Of a stretch of 64,000 nt of DNA, positions 46,640 through 54,623 are shown in pieces (position 1 is the stretch's first letter; each line of letters opens with the position of its first letter). The position numbers and the translations under genes were made by a program. Source of the DNA: VRUE01 sp963774555. Lineage in GTDB: Bacteria; Actinomycetota; Thermoleophilia; Solirubrobacterales; 70-9. Under the pieces are notes generated by a model. That model was given only the letters and a program-made list of their open reading frames with translations, did no database searches and was not told where the DNA came from. Where the stretch lies: the NCBI GenBank assembly GCA_963774555.1, contig CAVZFL010000002.1:1-64000 (forward strand), read 5' to 3'.

Positions 46640-47578
46640 TCAGCCTCTCGCAACCACCTGGAACGAGTAGGAGGCGGGGGAGGGGTCGAGCTTGCCGCTC
46701 TCGTCGCGGGCGCGGACCTTGAAGGTGTGGGGGCCGAGGGCGAGCCGCTTTGTGGTGAAAGGCGAGCGGCAGCTGCGGAAGGGCTTGGCGTCGAGCTTGC
46801 ACTGGAAGGTCGAGCCCTTCTCGTCGGAGACGAAGCGGAAGGTCGGCGTGCGGTCGTGCGTCTTGTGTGGCGGCTTGCGCTTCAGCGTTGTTTGCGGGGC
46901 GCCGCGGCCACCCTTGCCACCGCCTCCGTTGGGGTCTTCTGGAGAACCACCGGAGGCCGTGCAGGATCGCTCGCTGGGGGCGACCGAGTTGGGCCGCGGG
47001 GCAGGGGAGACGAGGCTGAAGTCGGCGGCGCTGTTGTCGCGATCGTCCGTCGGCTCGAGCAGGGTGGCGCAGCCCGGCGCGATCGTGCGCCGCAGCGCCA
47101 TGCCATCGGGGATGGCTGGAGCGGGGGTTCCGGCTGGACTGGGCAGGGCGCCGCCGAAGCTGCCCCAGGAGACGCAGTCGATTTCTTCCCAGCAAACTGC
47201 GCCGGAGCCGAGGTCAAGCTGGTTGCCCGGCGGCAGGGTCTCGTCGGCGGTGATCCCGAACAGGTCCGCAGCTTCCTGCGTCGCGATCAGGATCGTGCTC
47301 TGGTTGGCGCCGCCGCTGACGTCGGAAGCGAGGAAGTTTTCCTTCGGCGAGCCCGCCGGCCCGTATGCGAGCAGGTCGTGCCCGCCGACGAAGTTCTGGC
47401 CGCTGCGCCACATCTGCAGCTCGACGTAATCGGCATTCGGATGTTCCGCCGACCCCGCGTAGATCTCCCGAATCGACATCTCATGAAACGTCGCCGAAGC
47501 CGACGGCACGCAGAGTGCCATGCCGAGCAAAACGATCGCGATCGTCGATCGACAGAAAGGCAAGCGGCGCACGATCAC
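46640..47578 (-). CDS. Secreted protein, ATFHEMSIRE-type, copy 2
   Basis: A 312-aa protein from GTG 47578 with signal peptide (VRRLPFCRSTIAIVLLGMAL ... SASA). The N-terminal domain (ATFHEMSIREIYAGS, ADYVELQMWRSGQNFVGGH) resembles a lamin-tail-like domain. The C-terminal domain (TPTFRFVSDEKGSTFQCKLD, FRSCRSPFTTKRLALGPHTF, KVRARDESGKLDPSPASYSF) is an Ig-like module with one Cys pair. It starts immediately after the paralogous upstream gene (GTGA overlap), so both form an operon from a tandem duplication. Function unknown, probably adhesion or surface display. Confidence 0.78.
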   Translation of the reverse strand: MIVRRLPFCRSTIAIVLLGMALCVPSASATFHEMSIREIYAGSAEHPNADYVELQMWRSGQNFVGGHDLLAYGPAGSPKENFLASDVSGGANQSTILIATQEAADLFGITADETLPPGNQLDLGSGAVCWEEIDCVSWGSFGGALPSPAGTPAPAIPDGMALRRTIAPGCATLLEPTDDRDNSAADFSLVSPAPRPNSVAPSERSCTASGGSPEDPNGGGGKGGRGAPQTTLKRKPPHKTHDRTPTFRFVSDEKGSTFQCKLDAKPFRSCRSPFTTKRLALGPHTFKVRARDESGKLDPSPASYSFQVVARG

Positions 47579-48903
47579 CTCCGGGTGACGGTGAAGCGGG
47601 ACACCGCCGGGGTTGGGTCGGGGACGCCCGCCTGTACCGCGCGGACCTTGAGGACGTGGTGGCCGAAGGGGACCGTTGGCGTGGTGTAAGGCGAGCGGCA
47701 GGGCTTGTAGGGGCCGCCGTCGAGCTTGCACTGGAAGTGGGTGCCGGCGCTGGAGGAACGGAAACGGAAGGTGGGGGTGCGGTCGTGGGTTGTCTTGATC
47801 CCTTTGACGAGCTTCGTCTGCGGCGCGGTCGGCGCGTCGGGCAGAAGAGGGATCGACGGCAGAATCAGGTCAGGCGGCCTCAACATCGGTAGTTCGATTT
47901 CTTCTTCCGGTCCAGGTTCTTCTTCTTCTTCTTCTTCTTCGGAGCTATCGACCGTCCACGTGTAAGAAGCCGGCGTCGCGTCCGTGCCAGTCGGGTTGAC
48001 GGCGCGTACCTGGAAGGTGTGGCTGGTTTCGGCGAGCGGGCCGGGATATTCGATACCCCCGTTCGGGCAGCCGGCAAATTCCGCCCCGTCGAGCCTGCAT
48101 TCGAAGCTCGCTTCGGTCGCGGGGATCGCGTGGTAGGAGAAAGACGCCGCGGTGGCTTTGGTGGGATTCGCCGGTTTCGTATCGATTGCCGTGTTGGGGA
48201 CCGGCGGGCAGGTGTGCTCGACCGGCGTCGTCGCGTTGTCACGCGAGTTCGGAGTGACCTCGCTGAAGTCGGTGGCGCTGTCGTCGCTGTCGTCGAAGGC
48301 CGGATCGAGCAGCGTCGCGCAGCCTTTGGCGATCGAGCGCTGCAGCGCCTTGCCGGCGGTGACGCCGGATGGCGAGACCGGATTGCCGACTTTCAGCGCC
48401 GGGACGTGGGCCGGCAGCGGTCCTTCGAAGTCGCCCCAGGAGACGCAGTCTGGCGGCGAGCCTTCGATCCAGCAGACGGCTCCGCCGGCAGGTGAGATGT
48501 TGAGGCCCGGGTCGGTTTCGTCGGGCAGCGGCCGTTCGTCGAAATGGACGCTGTATTCGCTATCGGCGACCAGGATCGTCGACTGGTTGGCGCCATTGGC
48601 AACGCTGCTGGCGAAGGCGAAATTGTCGTTGACGCTGCCGTCGGCGTTGTAGGCGACGAGGTGGTGGGTGCCGACGAAGTTCTGTCCCGCTTCCCACATC
48701 TGCAGCTCGACGTAGCTGGCGTTGTTGGCTCCCCCGGGGTAGACCTCGCGGATCGACATCTCGTGGAAGGTTGCCTGGGCGGGGGCCGCGAACGCCATCG
48801 CGACCAGGCAGGCGGCGAACGCCGGCAGGGCGAAGCGGCCCCGTCGCTTGCCGACGGCCGTTCCCCCGCTTCCGCGGCCTTGCGCACCCATGCGTTTGTG
48901 CAT
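47575..48903 (-). CDS. Secreted protein, ATFHEMSIRE-type, copy 1
   Basis: About 442 aa from ATG 48903, with a basic N-region and signal peptide (FALPAFAACLVAMAFAAPAQA). The N-terminal domain (ATFHEMSIREVYPGGANNAS, YVELQMWEAGQNFVGTHHL) matches copy 2. It carries two Ig-like Cys modules instead of one (ASFECRLDGAEFAGCPNGG; THFQCKLDGGPYKPCRSPY), separated by a glutamate run (SSEEEEEEEEPGPEEE) encoded by a TTC/TTCT microsatellite. Exported and probably surface-exposed; function unknown. The start is 60 bp from the divergent ispG. Confidence 0.8.
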   Translation of the reverse strand: MHKRMGAQGRGSGGTAVGKRRGRFALPAFAACLVAMAFAAPAQATFHEMSIREVYPGGANNASYVELQMWEAGQNFVGTHHLVAYNADGSVNDNFAFASSVANGANQSTILVADSEYSVHFDERPLPDETDPGLNISPAGGAVCWIEGSPPDCVSWGDFEGPLPAHVPALKVGNPVSPSGVTAGKALQRSIAKGCATLLDPAFDDSDDSATDFSEVTPNSRDNATTPVEHTCPPVPNTAIDTKPANPTKATAASFSYHAIPATEASFECRLDGAEFAGCPNGGIEYPGPLAETSHTFQVRAVNPTGTDATPASYTWTVDSSEEEEEEEEPGPEEEIELPMLRPPDLILPSIPLLPDAPTAPQTKLVKGIKTTHDRTPTFRFRSSSAGTHFQCKLDGGPYKPCRSPYTTPTVPFGHHVLKVRAVQAGVPDPTPAVSRFTVTRR

Positions 48904-48963
48904 ACGGCAAATCGTAGGGCCAGGTTCAACCGGCGCGGCGGAGCCTGTCGCTAGGCTCCTGGT

Positions 48964-50217
48964 GTGGCCTCCAAGCGACAGATATTCGTCGGCGACGTAC
49001 CGATCGGTGGCGGCGCCCCGGTCGCCGTGCAGACGATGACCAAGACCGAGACCGCCAACCTGGCGGCGACGATGGAGCAGATCCGCAAGGTCGCCGATGC
49101 GGGCGCCGACATCGTCCGCGTCGCGGTGCCGCGCGACGAGGACGTCGAGGCGCTGAAGACGATCGTCAAGGACTCGCCGATCCCGGTGATCGCCGACATC
49201 CACTTCAATCACACCCTGGCGCTGAAGGCGATCGACGCCGGCGCCCACTGCATCCGGCTCAACCCCGGCAACATCGGCGGCCGTGAGAAGGTCGCCGAGG
49301 TGGCGGAGCGGGCGACGGCGAAGGGCGTGCCGATGCGGATCGGGGTCAACTCCGGCTCGCTGCCCAAGCACCTGCACGCGCTCGAGCGCGAGAGCCCGGT
49401 CGAGGCTCTGGTCGCCGCCGCGGTTGAGTTCGTCGAGCTCATGGAGTCACTGGACTTCGAGAACTTCAAGGTCTCGATCAAGTCGACCAACGTGCCCAAC
49501 ACGATCGCCGCCAACCGCCTGCTCTCCGAGAAGATCCCCTACCCGCTGCACCTGGGGATCACCGAGGCGGGGACGAAGTGGTCGGGCTCGCTCAAGTCCT
49601 CGGTCGGCCTCGGCACGTTGCTCGCCGACGGCATCGGCGACACGATCCGGATCAGCCTCTCGACCTTCCACGCCGAGGAGGAGGTCAAGGTCGCCTGGGA
49701 GATTCTCAAGGCGCTGCAGCTGCGCGAGCGCGGCCCGGTGCTGATCGCCTGCCCGACCTGCGGCCGCCTGCAGTTCGACATGGACTCGGTCGTGGCCGAG
49801 ATCGAGCAGCGGCTGGAAAGCTACGCCGAGCCGATCGAGGTGGCGGTGCTCGGCTGCGCCGTCAACGGCATCGGCGAGGCCTCGCACGCCGACTTCGGCA
49901 TCGCCGGCGCCAAGAACGAGGGCCTGATCTACGCCCACGGCAAGCCGCTGCGCAAGGTCCCGCAGGCGAGCCTGGTCGACACGCTCTTCGAGGAGATCGA
50001 CAAGTCGCTCGACCGCGGCGGGGTCGAGTTCGACGAGAGCGAATCGCGCGAGGGCGCGGCCTGGCTGGCCAAGATCGAGGCCGAAAACGCCGGCGAACTT
50101 ACTCCGGAGAAGATCGCCCGTATGGAGCACGAAGCCGCCGAAAAGGGCGAGTCGGACAAGGTCCTTCTCGACGAGGAGGCATCGCCAACCGCGGGACGCC
50201 GCTTCACCCGCGCCTGA
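48964..50217 (+). CDS. ispG: 4-hydroxy-3-methylbut-2-en-1-yl diphosphate synthase
   Basis: IspG performs the penultimate MEP-pathway step, reducing MEcPP to HMBPP with a [4Fe-4S] cluster. The 417-aa two-domain form has the TIM-barrel N-terminus (VAVQTMTKTETANLAATMEQI, ADIHFNHTLALKAI, RLNPGNIGG) and the cluster Cys residues in ACPTCGRLQFD and LGCAVNGIGEASHADFGIAG. GTG start. The C-terminal ~40 residues are an acidic tail beyond the usual end. Dxr and UppS elsewhere in the window belong to the same route. Confidence 0.95.
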   Translation: MASKRQIFVGDVPIGGGAPVAVQTMTKTETANLAATMEQIRKVADAGADIVRVAVPRDEDVEALKTIVKDSPIPVIADIHFNHTLALKAIDAGAHCIRLNPGNIGGREKVAEVAERATAKGVPMRIGVNSGSLPKHLHALERESPVEALVAAAVEFVELMESLDFENFKVSIKSTNVPNTIAANRLLSEKIPYPLHLGITEAGTKWSGSLKSSVGLGTLLADGIGDTIRISLSTFHAEEEVKVAWEILKALQLRERGPVLIACPTCGRLQFDMDSVVAEIEQRLESYAEPIEVAVLGCAVNGIGEASHADFGIAGAKNEGLIYAHGKPLRKVPQASLVDTLFEEIDKSLDRGGVEFDESESREGAAWLAKIEAENAGELTPEKIARMEHEAAEKGESDKVLLDEEASPTAGRRFTRA

Positions 50218-50237
50218 GCTGCCAGTAGGTTTCGGGC

Positions 50238-51923
50238 GTGACCCGCCTGAGCCAGAGCTTCATCCCGACCCTCAAGGACGCGCCCGCTGACGCGGAGGCG
50301 CTGTCGCACAAGCTGATGGTGCGGGCGGGCCTGATTCGCCAGGTCGGAGCTGGGCTGTGGAGCTATCTGCCCGCCGGCTGGCGGGTCGAGCGCAAGGTCG
50401 AGGCGATCATCCGCGAGGAGATGGAGGGGATCGGCTGCCAGGAGATGCTGATGCCGGTGCTGCAGCCCTCGGAGGCCTGGCAGAAGACCGGGCGCTACGC
50501 GATCGACGAGCTGTTCAAGCTCGAGGATCGCAAGGGGGCGCCGATGGTGCTGGCGATGACGCACGAGGAGTGCGTTACCCAACACGTGGCGCGGGAGGTT
50601 CGGTCCTACCGGGATCTGCCGCTGATGCTCTTCCACATCCAGACCAAGGAGCGGGACGAGCCGCGGCCTCGGGCGGGCATCCTGCGCACGCGCGAGTTCA
50701 CGATGAAGGACGCCTACTCCTTCGACCGCGATGAGGAGGGCCTGTCGCGGTCCTATGAGCTGCAGGCCGGGGCCTACGAGCGCATCCTCGACCGCTGCGG
50801 CCTGCGCTGGCACAGGGTCGAGTCGGACGTCGGCATGATGGGCGGCTCGGGGGCCGACGAGTACATGGCCCCCTGCGCGGCGGGGGAGAACGAGGTTGCG
50901 CTGGCCCCCGGCTACGCCGCCAACGTCGAGGTCGCCTCGGCCGAAGCGCAGCCGGTGGAGTTGCCGGCCGAGCCCGACGCACCCGAGCTGGTGTCGACGC
51001 CCGGTCTCGGCAAGGTCGAGGATGTCGCCAACCTGCTGGGCCTTCCCACCGCCGCCTTCATCAAGGCGCTGCCGGTGGTCGTCGAGGGCCGTGGCCTGGT
51101 CATGGTCCTGCTGCGGGGAGACCATCGCCTCAACGAGGTCAAGCTGCGGAACGCGCTCGGCGCCGACTTCCGTCAGGCGAGCACAGAGGAGATCGAGGCG
51201 GAGATCGGCCCGCCCGGCTTCATCGGTCCGGTCGGGGCCGGGGTCCCGGTGATCAAGGACACCGCGATCGTCGGCGAGTCATTCGTCGCCGGGACCAACC
51301 GACCCGATTCCCACATGCGTGGCGTGCGTCCCGGTCGCGACTTCGAGTTTGAAGAGCTCGACCTGCGCATGGTGGAGGCGGGCGACATCGCGCCCGGCGG
51401 CGGCACGATCGAGATCGAGCCGGCGATCGAGGTCGGCAACATCTTCAAGCTCGGCACCCGTTACTCCGAGCCCCTCGGCGCCACCTATCTCGACGAGTCC
51501 GGGACCGAGCGCCCGATCGTGATGGGCAGCTACGGGATCGGTCCGGCCCGCATCGCCGCCGCCGCGATCGAGCAGGGAGCCGACGAGCGCGGGATCGTCT
51601 GGCCGCCCTCGATCTCCCCCTGGCAGGTCCACCTGGTCTCGCTCGCCAAGGCCGGTGAGGAGGAGCGGGCCGCCGCCGACCGCCTCTACGAGCAGTTGAA
51701 AGATGCCGGGGTCGAGGTGCTCTACGACGAGCGCAACGCCGGCGCGGGGGAGAAGCTGACCGACGCCGAGCTGCTCGGCTGCCCGCTGCGGATCGTGGTC
51801 GGCCGCCGCGGCCTCGCCGAGGGCGTGGTCGAGGCCAGCGAGCGCGCCTCCGGCGCCGAGCACAAGCTGCCCGTGGAGGAGGCGGCCGAGCAAGCGCAGG
51901 CGCTCCTCCGGGGCGATGGCTGA
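50238..51923 (+). CDS. proS: Prolyl-tRNA synthetase, bacterial type with editing domain
   Basis: The 561-aa class II enzyme has motif 2 and 3 regions (VLAMTHEECVTQHVAREVRSY, KERDEPRPRAGILRTREFTMKDAYSF, MGSYGIGPARI). It also has the central editing insertion (residues ~220-400, LPVVVEGRGLVMVLLRGDHRLN) that clears Ala-tRNA-Pro, and the anticodon-binding domain (WQVHLVSLAKAGEEERAAADR). Start GTG 50238. The stop overlaps pgsA by 8 nt. Confidence 0.95.
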   Translation: MTRLSQSFIPTLKDAPADAEALSHKLMVRAGLIRQVGAGLWSYLPAGWRVERKVEAIIREEMEGIGCQEMLMPVLQPSEAWQKTGRYAIDELFKLEDRKGAPMVLAMTHEECVTQHVAREVRSYRDLPLMLFHIQTKERDEPRPRAGILRTREFTMKDAYSFDRDEEGLSRSYELQAGAYERILDRCGLRWHRVESDVGMMGGSGADEYMAPCAAGENEVALAPGYAANVEVASAEAQPVELPAEPDAPELVSTPGLGKVEDVANLLGLPTAAFIKALPVVVEGRGLVMVLLRGDHRLNEVKLRNALGADFRQASTEEIEAEIGPPGFIGPVGAGVPVIKDTAIVGESFVAGTNRPDSHMRGVRPGRDFEFEELDLRMVEAGDIAPGGGTIEIEPAIEVGNIFKLGTRYSEPLGATYLDESGTERPIVMGSYGIGPARIAAAAIEQGADERGIVWPPSISPWQVHLVSLAKAGEEERAAADRLYEQLKDAGVEVLYDERNAGAGEKLTDAELLGCPLRIVVGRRGLAEGVVEASERASGAEHKLPVEEAAEQAQALLRGDG

Positions 51924-52563
51924 CGCTGCCCCGTTCGGCCGCGGCCGGATTCGCCGCCTCTTCGGCCTCGACCGCAGCGGGCCGCCGCCGCGCCAGGTGC
52001 GCAAAGGGGAACCGCTCAACCCCTGGACGATCCCCAACGCCGTCGGCTACGTGCGCCTCGCGGCGCTGCCGCTGTTCCTCTGGCTTGCCTTCGAATCGGG
52101 CGACGGGCGCAGCGCCCCGGCCGCGATCGTCTTCTGGCTGATCGCCGCCGGCGACTACCTCGACGGCTTCCTCGCCCGCGTCACCGGCCAGTACAGCCGC
52201 CTCGGCTCGATCCTCGACCCGCTGGTCGACCGCCTGACGATCCTCTCCGGCGCCGTCGTCTGCTGGCACTTCGAGCTGCTGCCGCGCTGGGCCCTCGCCC
52301 TGCTCGCGATCCGCGAGCTGTTCATGCTCGGCCTCGCCCAGTACGGCCTCCGCCACGGGGTCGAGATCAGCGTCAACTGGCCCGGGCGCATCTCCGTCTT
52401 CCCGATCATGGGCGGCATCTTCTTCGCCATGGTCTTCGCCGGCTGGGTCCCAACCGCGCTCCTGATCGTCGGCCTGGCCCTGGCGATCGTCGCCACCGTC
52501 CTTTACGCCCAAACCGGCATCCGAGCAACCCGCGCCGTGCAAGAACAGCCTCAGTCTCGCTAA
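51916..52563 (+). CDS. pgsA: CDP-alcohol phosphatidyltransferase (PgsA-like)
   Basis: A 215-aa membrane enzyme with the CDP-OH-P motif spread over DYLDGFLARVTGQYSRLGSI and LDPLVDRL, which carries all conserved Asp, Gly and Arg residues. It has about six hydrophobic segments. It most likely makes phosphatidylglycerophosphate; cardiolipin or phosphatidylinositol-phosphate synthase is possible in actinobacteria. CdsA in the rpsB cluster supplies the CDP-DAG. Confidence 0.85.
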   Translation: MADAAPFGRGRIRRLFGLDRSGPPPRQVRKGEPLNPWTIPNAVGYVRLAALPLFLWLAFESGDGRSAPAAIVFWLIAAGDYLDGFLARVTGQYSRLGSILDPLVDRLTILSGAVVCWHFELLPRWALALLAIRELFMLGLAQYGLRHGVEISVNWPGRISVFPIMGGIFFAMVFAGWVPTALLIVGLALAIVATVLYAQTGIRATRAVQEQPQSR

Positions 52564-52566
52564 ACC

Positions 52567-52608
52567 TTCAACCTTCAGTTGAACCTTGGTGTGGCGGCTG
52601 CCTATAAT
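52567..52608 (+). promoter_or_regulatory. Promoter with overlapping operator-like dyad
   Basis: TTGAAC (52579-52584), an 18-bp spacer and a perfect TATAAT (52603-52608) form a good promoter for the operon starting at 52656. The dyad TTCAAC-N5-GTTGAA (52567-52583) overlaps the -35 box and could bind a repressor. An AAGGAG ribosome site precedes the ATG. Confidence 0.65.
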
Positions 52609-52655
52609 CGGCGGACGCGGCCGAAGCAGGCCATGACCCGCGAAGAAGGAGCGAG

Positions 52656-52922
52656 ATGGAGGACACCTTTCCCGATCTCGGCTCACTCAGCGATGAGGAG
52701 CTGAAGGATCTGATCGACAGTCTCACCGACGAGGAGAACGAGATCTCCTACAAGCGGCGCGTCCTGCACGGCAAGATCGACATCCTCCGCGCCGAGCTGG
52801 TCAACCGGCTGCGTAACAAACACGAGCGGGGCGACACGATGTTCTCCGGCGACGACGTGACCCAGCTGACCGACATCCTCGCCGGTAAGGCGCAGCCGTC
52901 AGAGGACGAGCCCGCCGCCTGA
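52656..52922 (+). CDS. RsiG-like small coiled-coil protein with variant c-di-GMP motif
   Basis: The 88-aa protein is two predicted helices followed by a short tail. Residues E27-S31-R34-H38-D42 follow the spacing of the RsiG c-di-GMP signature E(X)3S(X)2R(X)3Q(X)3D, with His in place of Gln. Streptomyces RsiG is an anti-sigma factor for WhiG that needs c-di-GMP; the Rubrobacter homologue has a single motif and works as a dimer. No sigma factor gene is next to this one. It is first in an operon with the FHA and MerR genes. The family assignment is by motif only. Confidence 0.7.
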   Translation: MEDTFPDLGSLSDEELKDLIDSLTDEENEISYKRRVLHGKIDILRAELVNRLRNKHERGDTMFSGDDVTQLTDILAGKAQPSEDEPAA

Positions 52923-52934
52923 GCGGGAGTAGCG

Positions 52935-53414
52935 ATGGCCGTCCACTGTCCCGAATGCGGGTTCGTCAACCCCGAGGGCGCCAACTACTGCCAGAAGTGC
53001 GGTGCCTACGTCGGTGCCCCGGCGGAGAGTGGCAGCGGCGAGGAACCGACGACGATGACCTACAAGGTCGACGAGACCGGCGAGATGCAGCCGGTCGACA
53101 TCGACGAAACGGTCGAGCGCAGCGGCGCCGCGCTGGTGATCCGGGCCGGCGGCGGCCGCTCGGGCGAGAGCTTCGCGCTCGATGAGGACAGGGTCAGCAT
53201 CGGGCGCAGCCCCGACGCCGGCGTCTTCCTCGACGACGTGACCGTCTCGCGCAACCACGCCCTCTTGGTGCGCCGTCGCGACGGCCTCTACATCGACGAT
53301 CTCGGCTCGCTCAACGGCACCTACGTCAACCGCCGCCGGATCGAGTCGCACCGCCTCAGCGACGGCGATGAGATCCAGGTCGGCAAGTACAAGCTCAGCT
53401 ACCTGGAGAAGTGA
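52935..53414 (+). CDS. garA: Zinc-ribbon FHA protein, GarA/OdhI-like
   Basis: The 159-aa protein starts with a zinc ribbon (CPECGFVNPEGANYCQKCG, four Cys). An acidic linker then holds TTMTYKVDETGEM at residues 39-51. That segment lines up with the phosphorylated TTSVFRADLLKEM-type motif of GarA/OdhI. The FHA domain has the phosphothreonine-binding set: IGRSPDAG, VTVSRNHALL and DLGSLNGTYVNRRR. GarA/OdhI bind and inhibit 2-oxoglutarate dehydrogenase and glutamate dehydrogenase unless phosphorylated by PknB/PknG. The downstream MerR gene matches mycobacterial garA-Rv1828 order. The zinc ribbon is an addition relative to mycobacterial GarA. Confidence 0.75.
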   Translation: MAVHCPECGFVNPEGANYCQKCGAYVGAPAESGSGEEPTTMTYKVDETGEMQPVDIDETVERSGAALVIRAGGGRSGESFALDEDRVSIGRSPDAGVFLDDVTVSRNHALLVRRRDGLYIDDLGSLNGTYVNRRRIESHRLSDGDEIQVGKYKLSYLEK

Positions 53415-54166
53415 CAGGCGCCGTGGCGGTCTCAGAGCAGCAGGCTCGGCAGCGCGACTCGCGCCCGCGCAAGGCGCTGACGATCGGCGCCGTCTGCAAG
53501 ATCCTGCAGAGCGAGTTCGACGACGTCTCGATCTCCAAGATCCGCTACCTCGAGGACCAGAAGCTGCTGACGCCGCGCCGCACCTCGGGCGGTTACCGCC
53601 TCTACAGCCAGTCCGACGTCGAACGGCTGCGCACGATCCTGCGCCTGCAGCGCGACGAGTTCCTACCCCTGCGGGTGATCCGCCAGGAGCTGGCCGCGGG
53701 TGGCGACTTCGTCCCCGCCGGTGGCAGCTCCGACAAGCGCAACTCGGCCGGGGCGGTGCGGCGGGCGATCCTGGTCAACACCTCGCGCGCCTACCTCACC
53801 GTTGAGGAGGTGATCGAGGAGACCGGCGCCCGCGAGGAGCTGATCGCCGAGCTGGAGAACTTCGGCATCGTTCAGCCCGAGAAGCGCGAGGGCAAGACGG
53901 TCTACGACGAGACCGACCGCGAAGTCGTGCGCGCCGCCAACGAGCTCTCGCGGGTCGGGGTCGGCGCCCGCAACCTGCGCATCTTCCGCTCCTCGGCCGA
54001 TCGCGAGGCCAACCTGCTCGAGGCGCTGCTCGGTCCCTCGCTGCGCTCGCGCAATCCCGATCGCCGCAAGGAGGCGCTGGAGAGCCTGGAGAGCCTGGCG
54101 GCGACCGTCAGCCACCTCAAGCACCTGCTGCTCGTACGCGACCTGCGTCGCCTCGCCGGCGACTGA
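53411..54166 (+). CDS. MerR-family regulator, Rv1828/FtsR-like
   Basis: The 251-aa protein has a winged helix near residues 22-90 (LTIGAVCKILQSEFDDVSISKIRYLEDQKLLTP, RRTSGGYRLYSQSDVERLR) and a C-terminal MerR-like second domain (YLTVEEVIEETGAREELIAE, EREGKTVYDETDREVVRAAN). The insertion DDVSISKIRYLED is typical of the Rv1828/FtsR subgroup, which controls ftsZ and other genes in Corynebacteriales. GTG start overlaps the FHA stop, so the two are coupled. Confidence 0.85.
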   Translation: MTGAVAVSEQQARQRDSRPRKALTIGAVCKILQSEFDDVSISKIRYLEDQKLLTPRRTSGGYRLYSQSDVERLRTILRLQRDEFLPLRVIRQELAAGGDFVPAGGSSDKRNSAGAVRRAILVNTSRAYLTVEEVIEETGAREELIAELENFGIVQPEKREGKTVYDETDREVVRAANELSRVGVGARNLRIFRSSADREANLLEALLGPSLRSRNPDRRKEALESLESLAATVSHLKHLLLVRDLRRLAGD

Positions 54167-54176
54167 CGGCCGGCCG

Positions 54177-54623
54177 GTGCCGAAGGTCACGCGACGCAGG
54201 ACGATCGCCGCGCCGCGCTCGGAGGTCTGGGCGCTGGTCGCCGACCCCTACAACCTGCCGCGCTGGTGGCCGAAGGTGATGCGGGTGGAGAGCGTTGAGG
54301 GCGAGGGAGCGAGCGCCCGCTGGACGAAGGTCCTCGGCACCGCCGAGGGCCGCGGTGTGCGGGCCGACTTCCGCTGCGGCGGGAGGGTGGAGGGCGAGCG
54401 ATTCGAGTGGGAGCAGTTGATCGCGGGGACGCCGTTCGAGCGCCACCTGCGGCGATACGAGGTCATGGTGGTCCTTGCCGAGGACGAAGGTGGGACCAAG
54501 GTCGACCTCACCGGCGCGCAGACGCTGCGCGGCCTCTCGCGACTCGGCTCGCCGATGATGCGACGCGGCCAGGGTGCCCTGCTCGATGAGGCCCTCGACG
54601 GGATCGAGCGGGCGCTGACGTGA
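54177..54623 (+). CDS. SRPBCC / polyketide-cyclase-like ligand-binding protein
   Basis: A 148-aa START-like protein (RRRTIAAPRSEVWALVADPYNLPRWWPKV ... GALLDEALDGIERAL) with the usual helix-grip pattern. Such proteins bind lipids or polyketides; no catalytic set is recognised. GTG start, 10 nt after the MerR gene; the stop overlaps the flavoenzyme ATG-type start by 4 nt (GTGA), suggesting joint function in lipid metabolism. Confidence 0.7.
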   Translation: MPKVTRRRTIAAPRSEVWALVADPYNLPRWWPKVMRVESVEGEGASARWTKVLGTAEGRGVRADFRCGGRVEGERFEWEQLIAGTPFERHLRRYEVMVVLAEDEGGTKVDLTGAQTLRGLSRLGSPMMRRGQGALLDEALDGIERALT

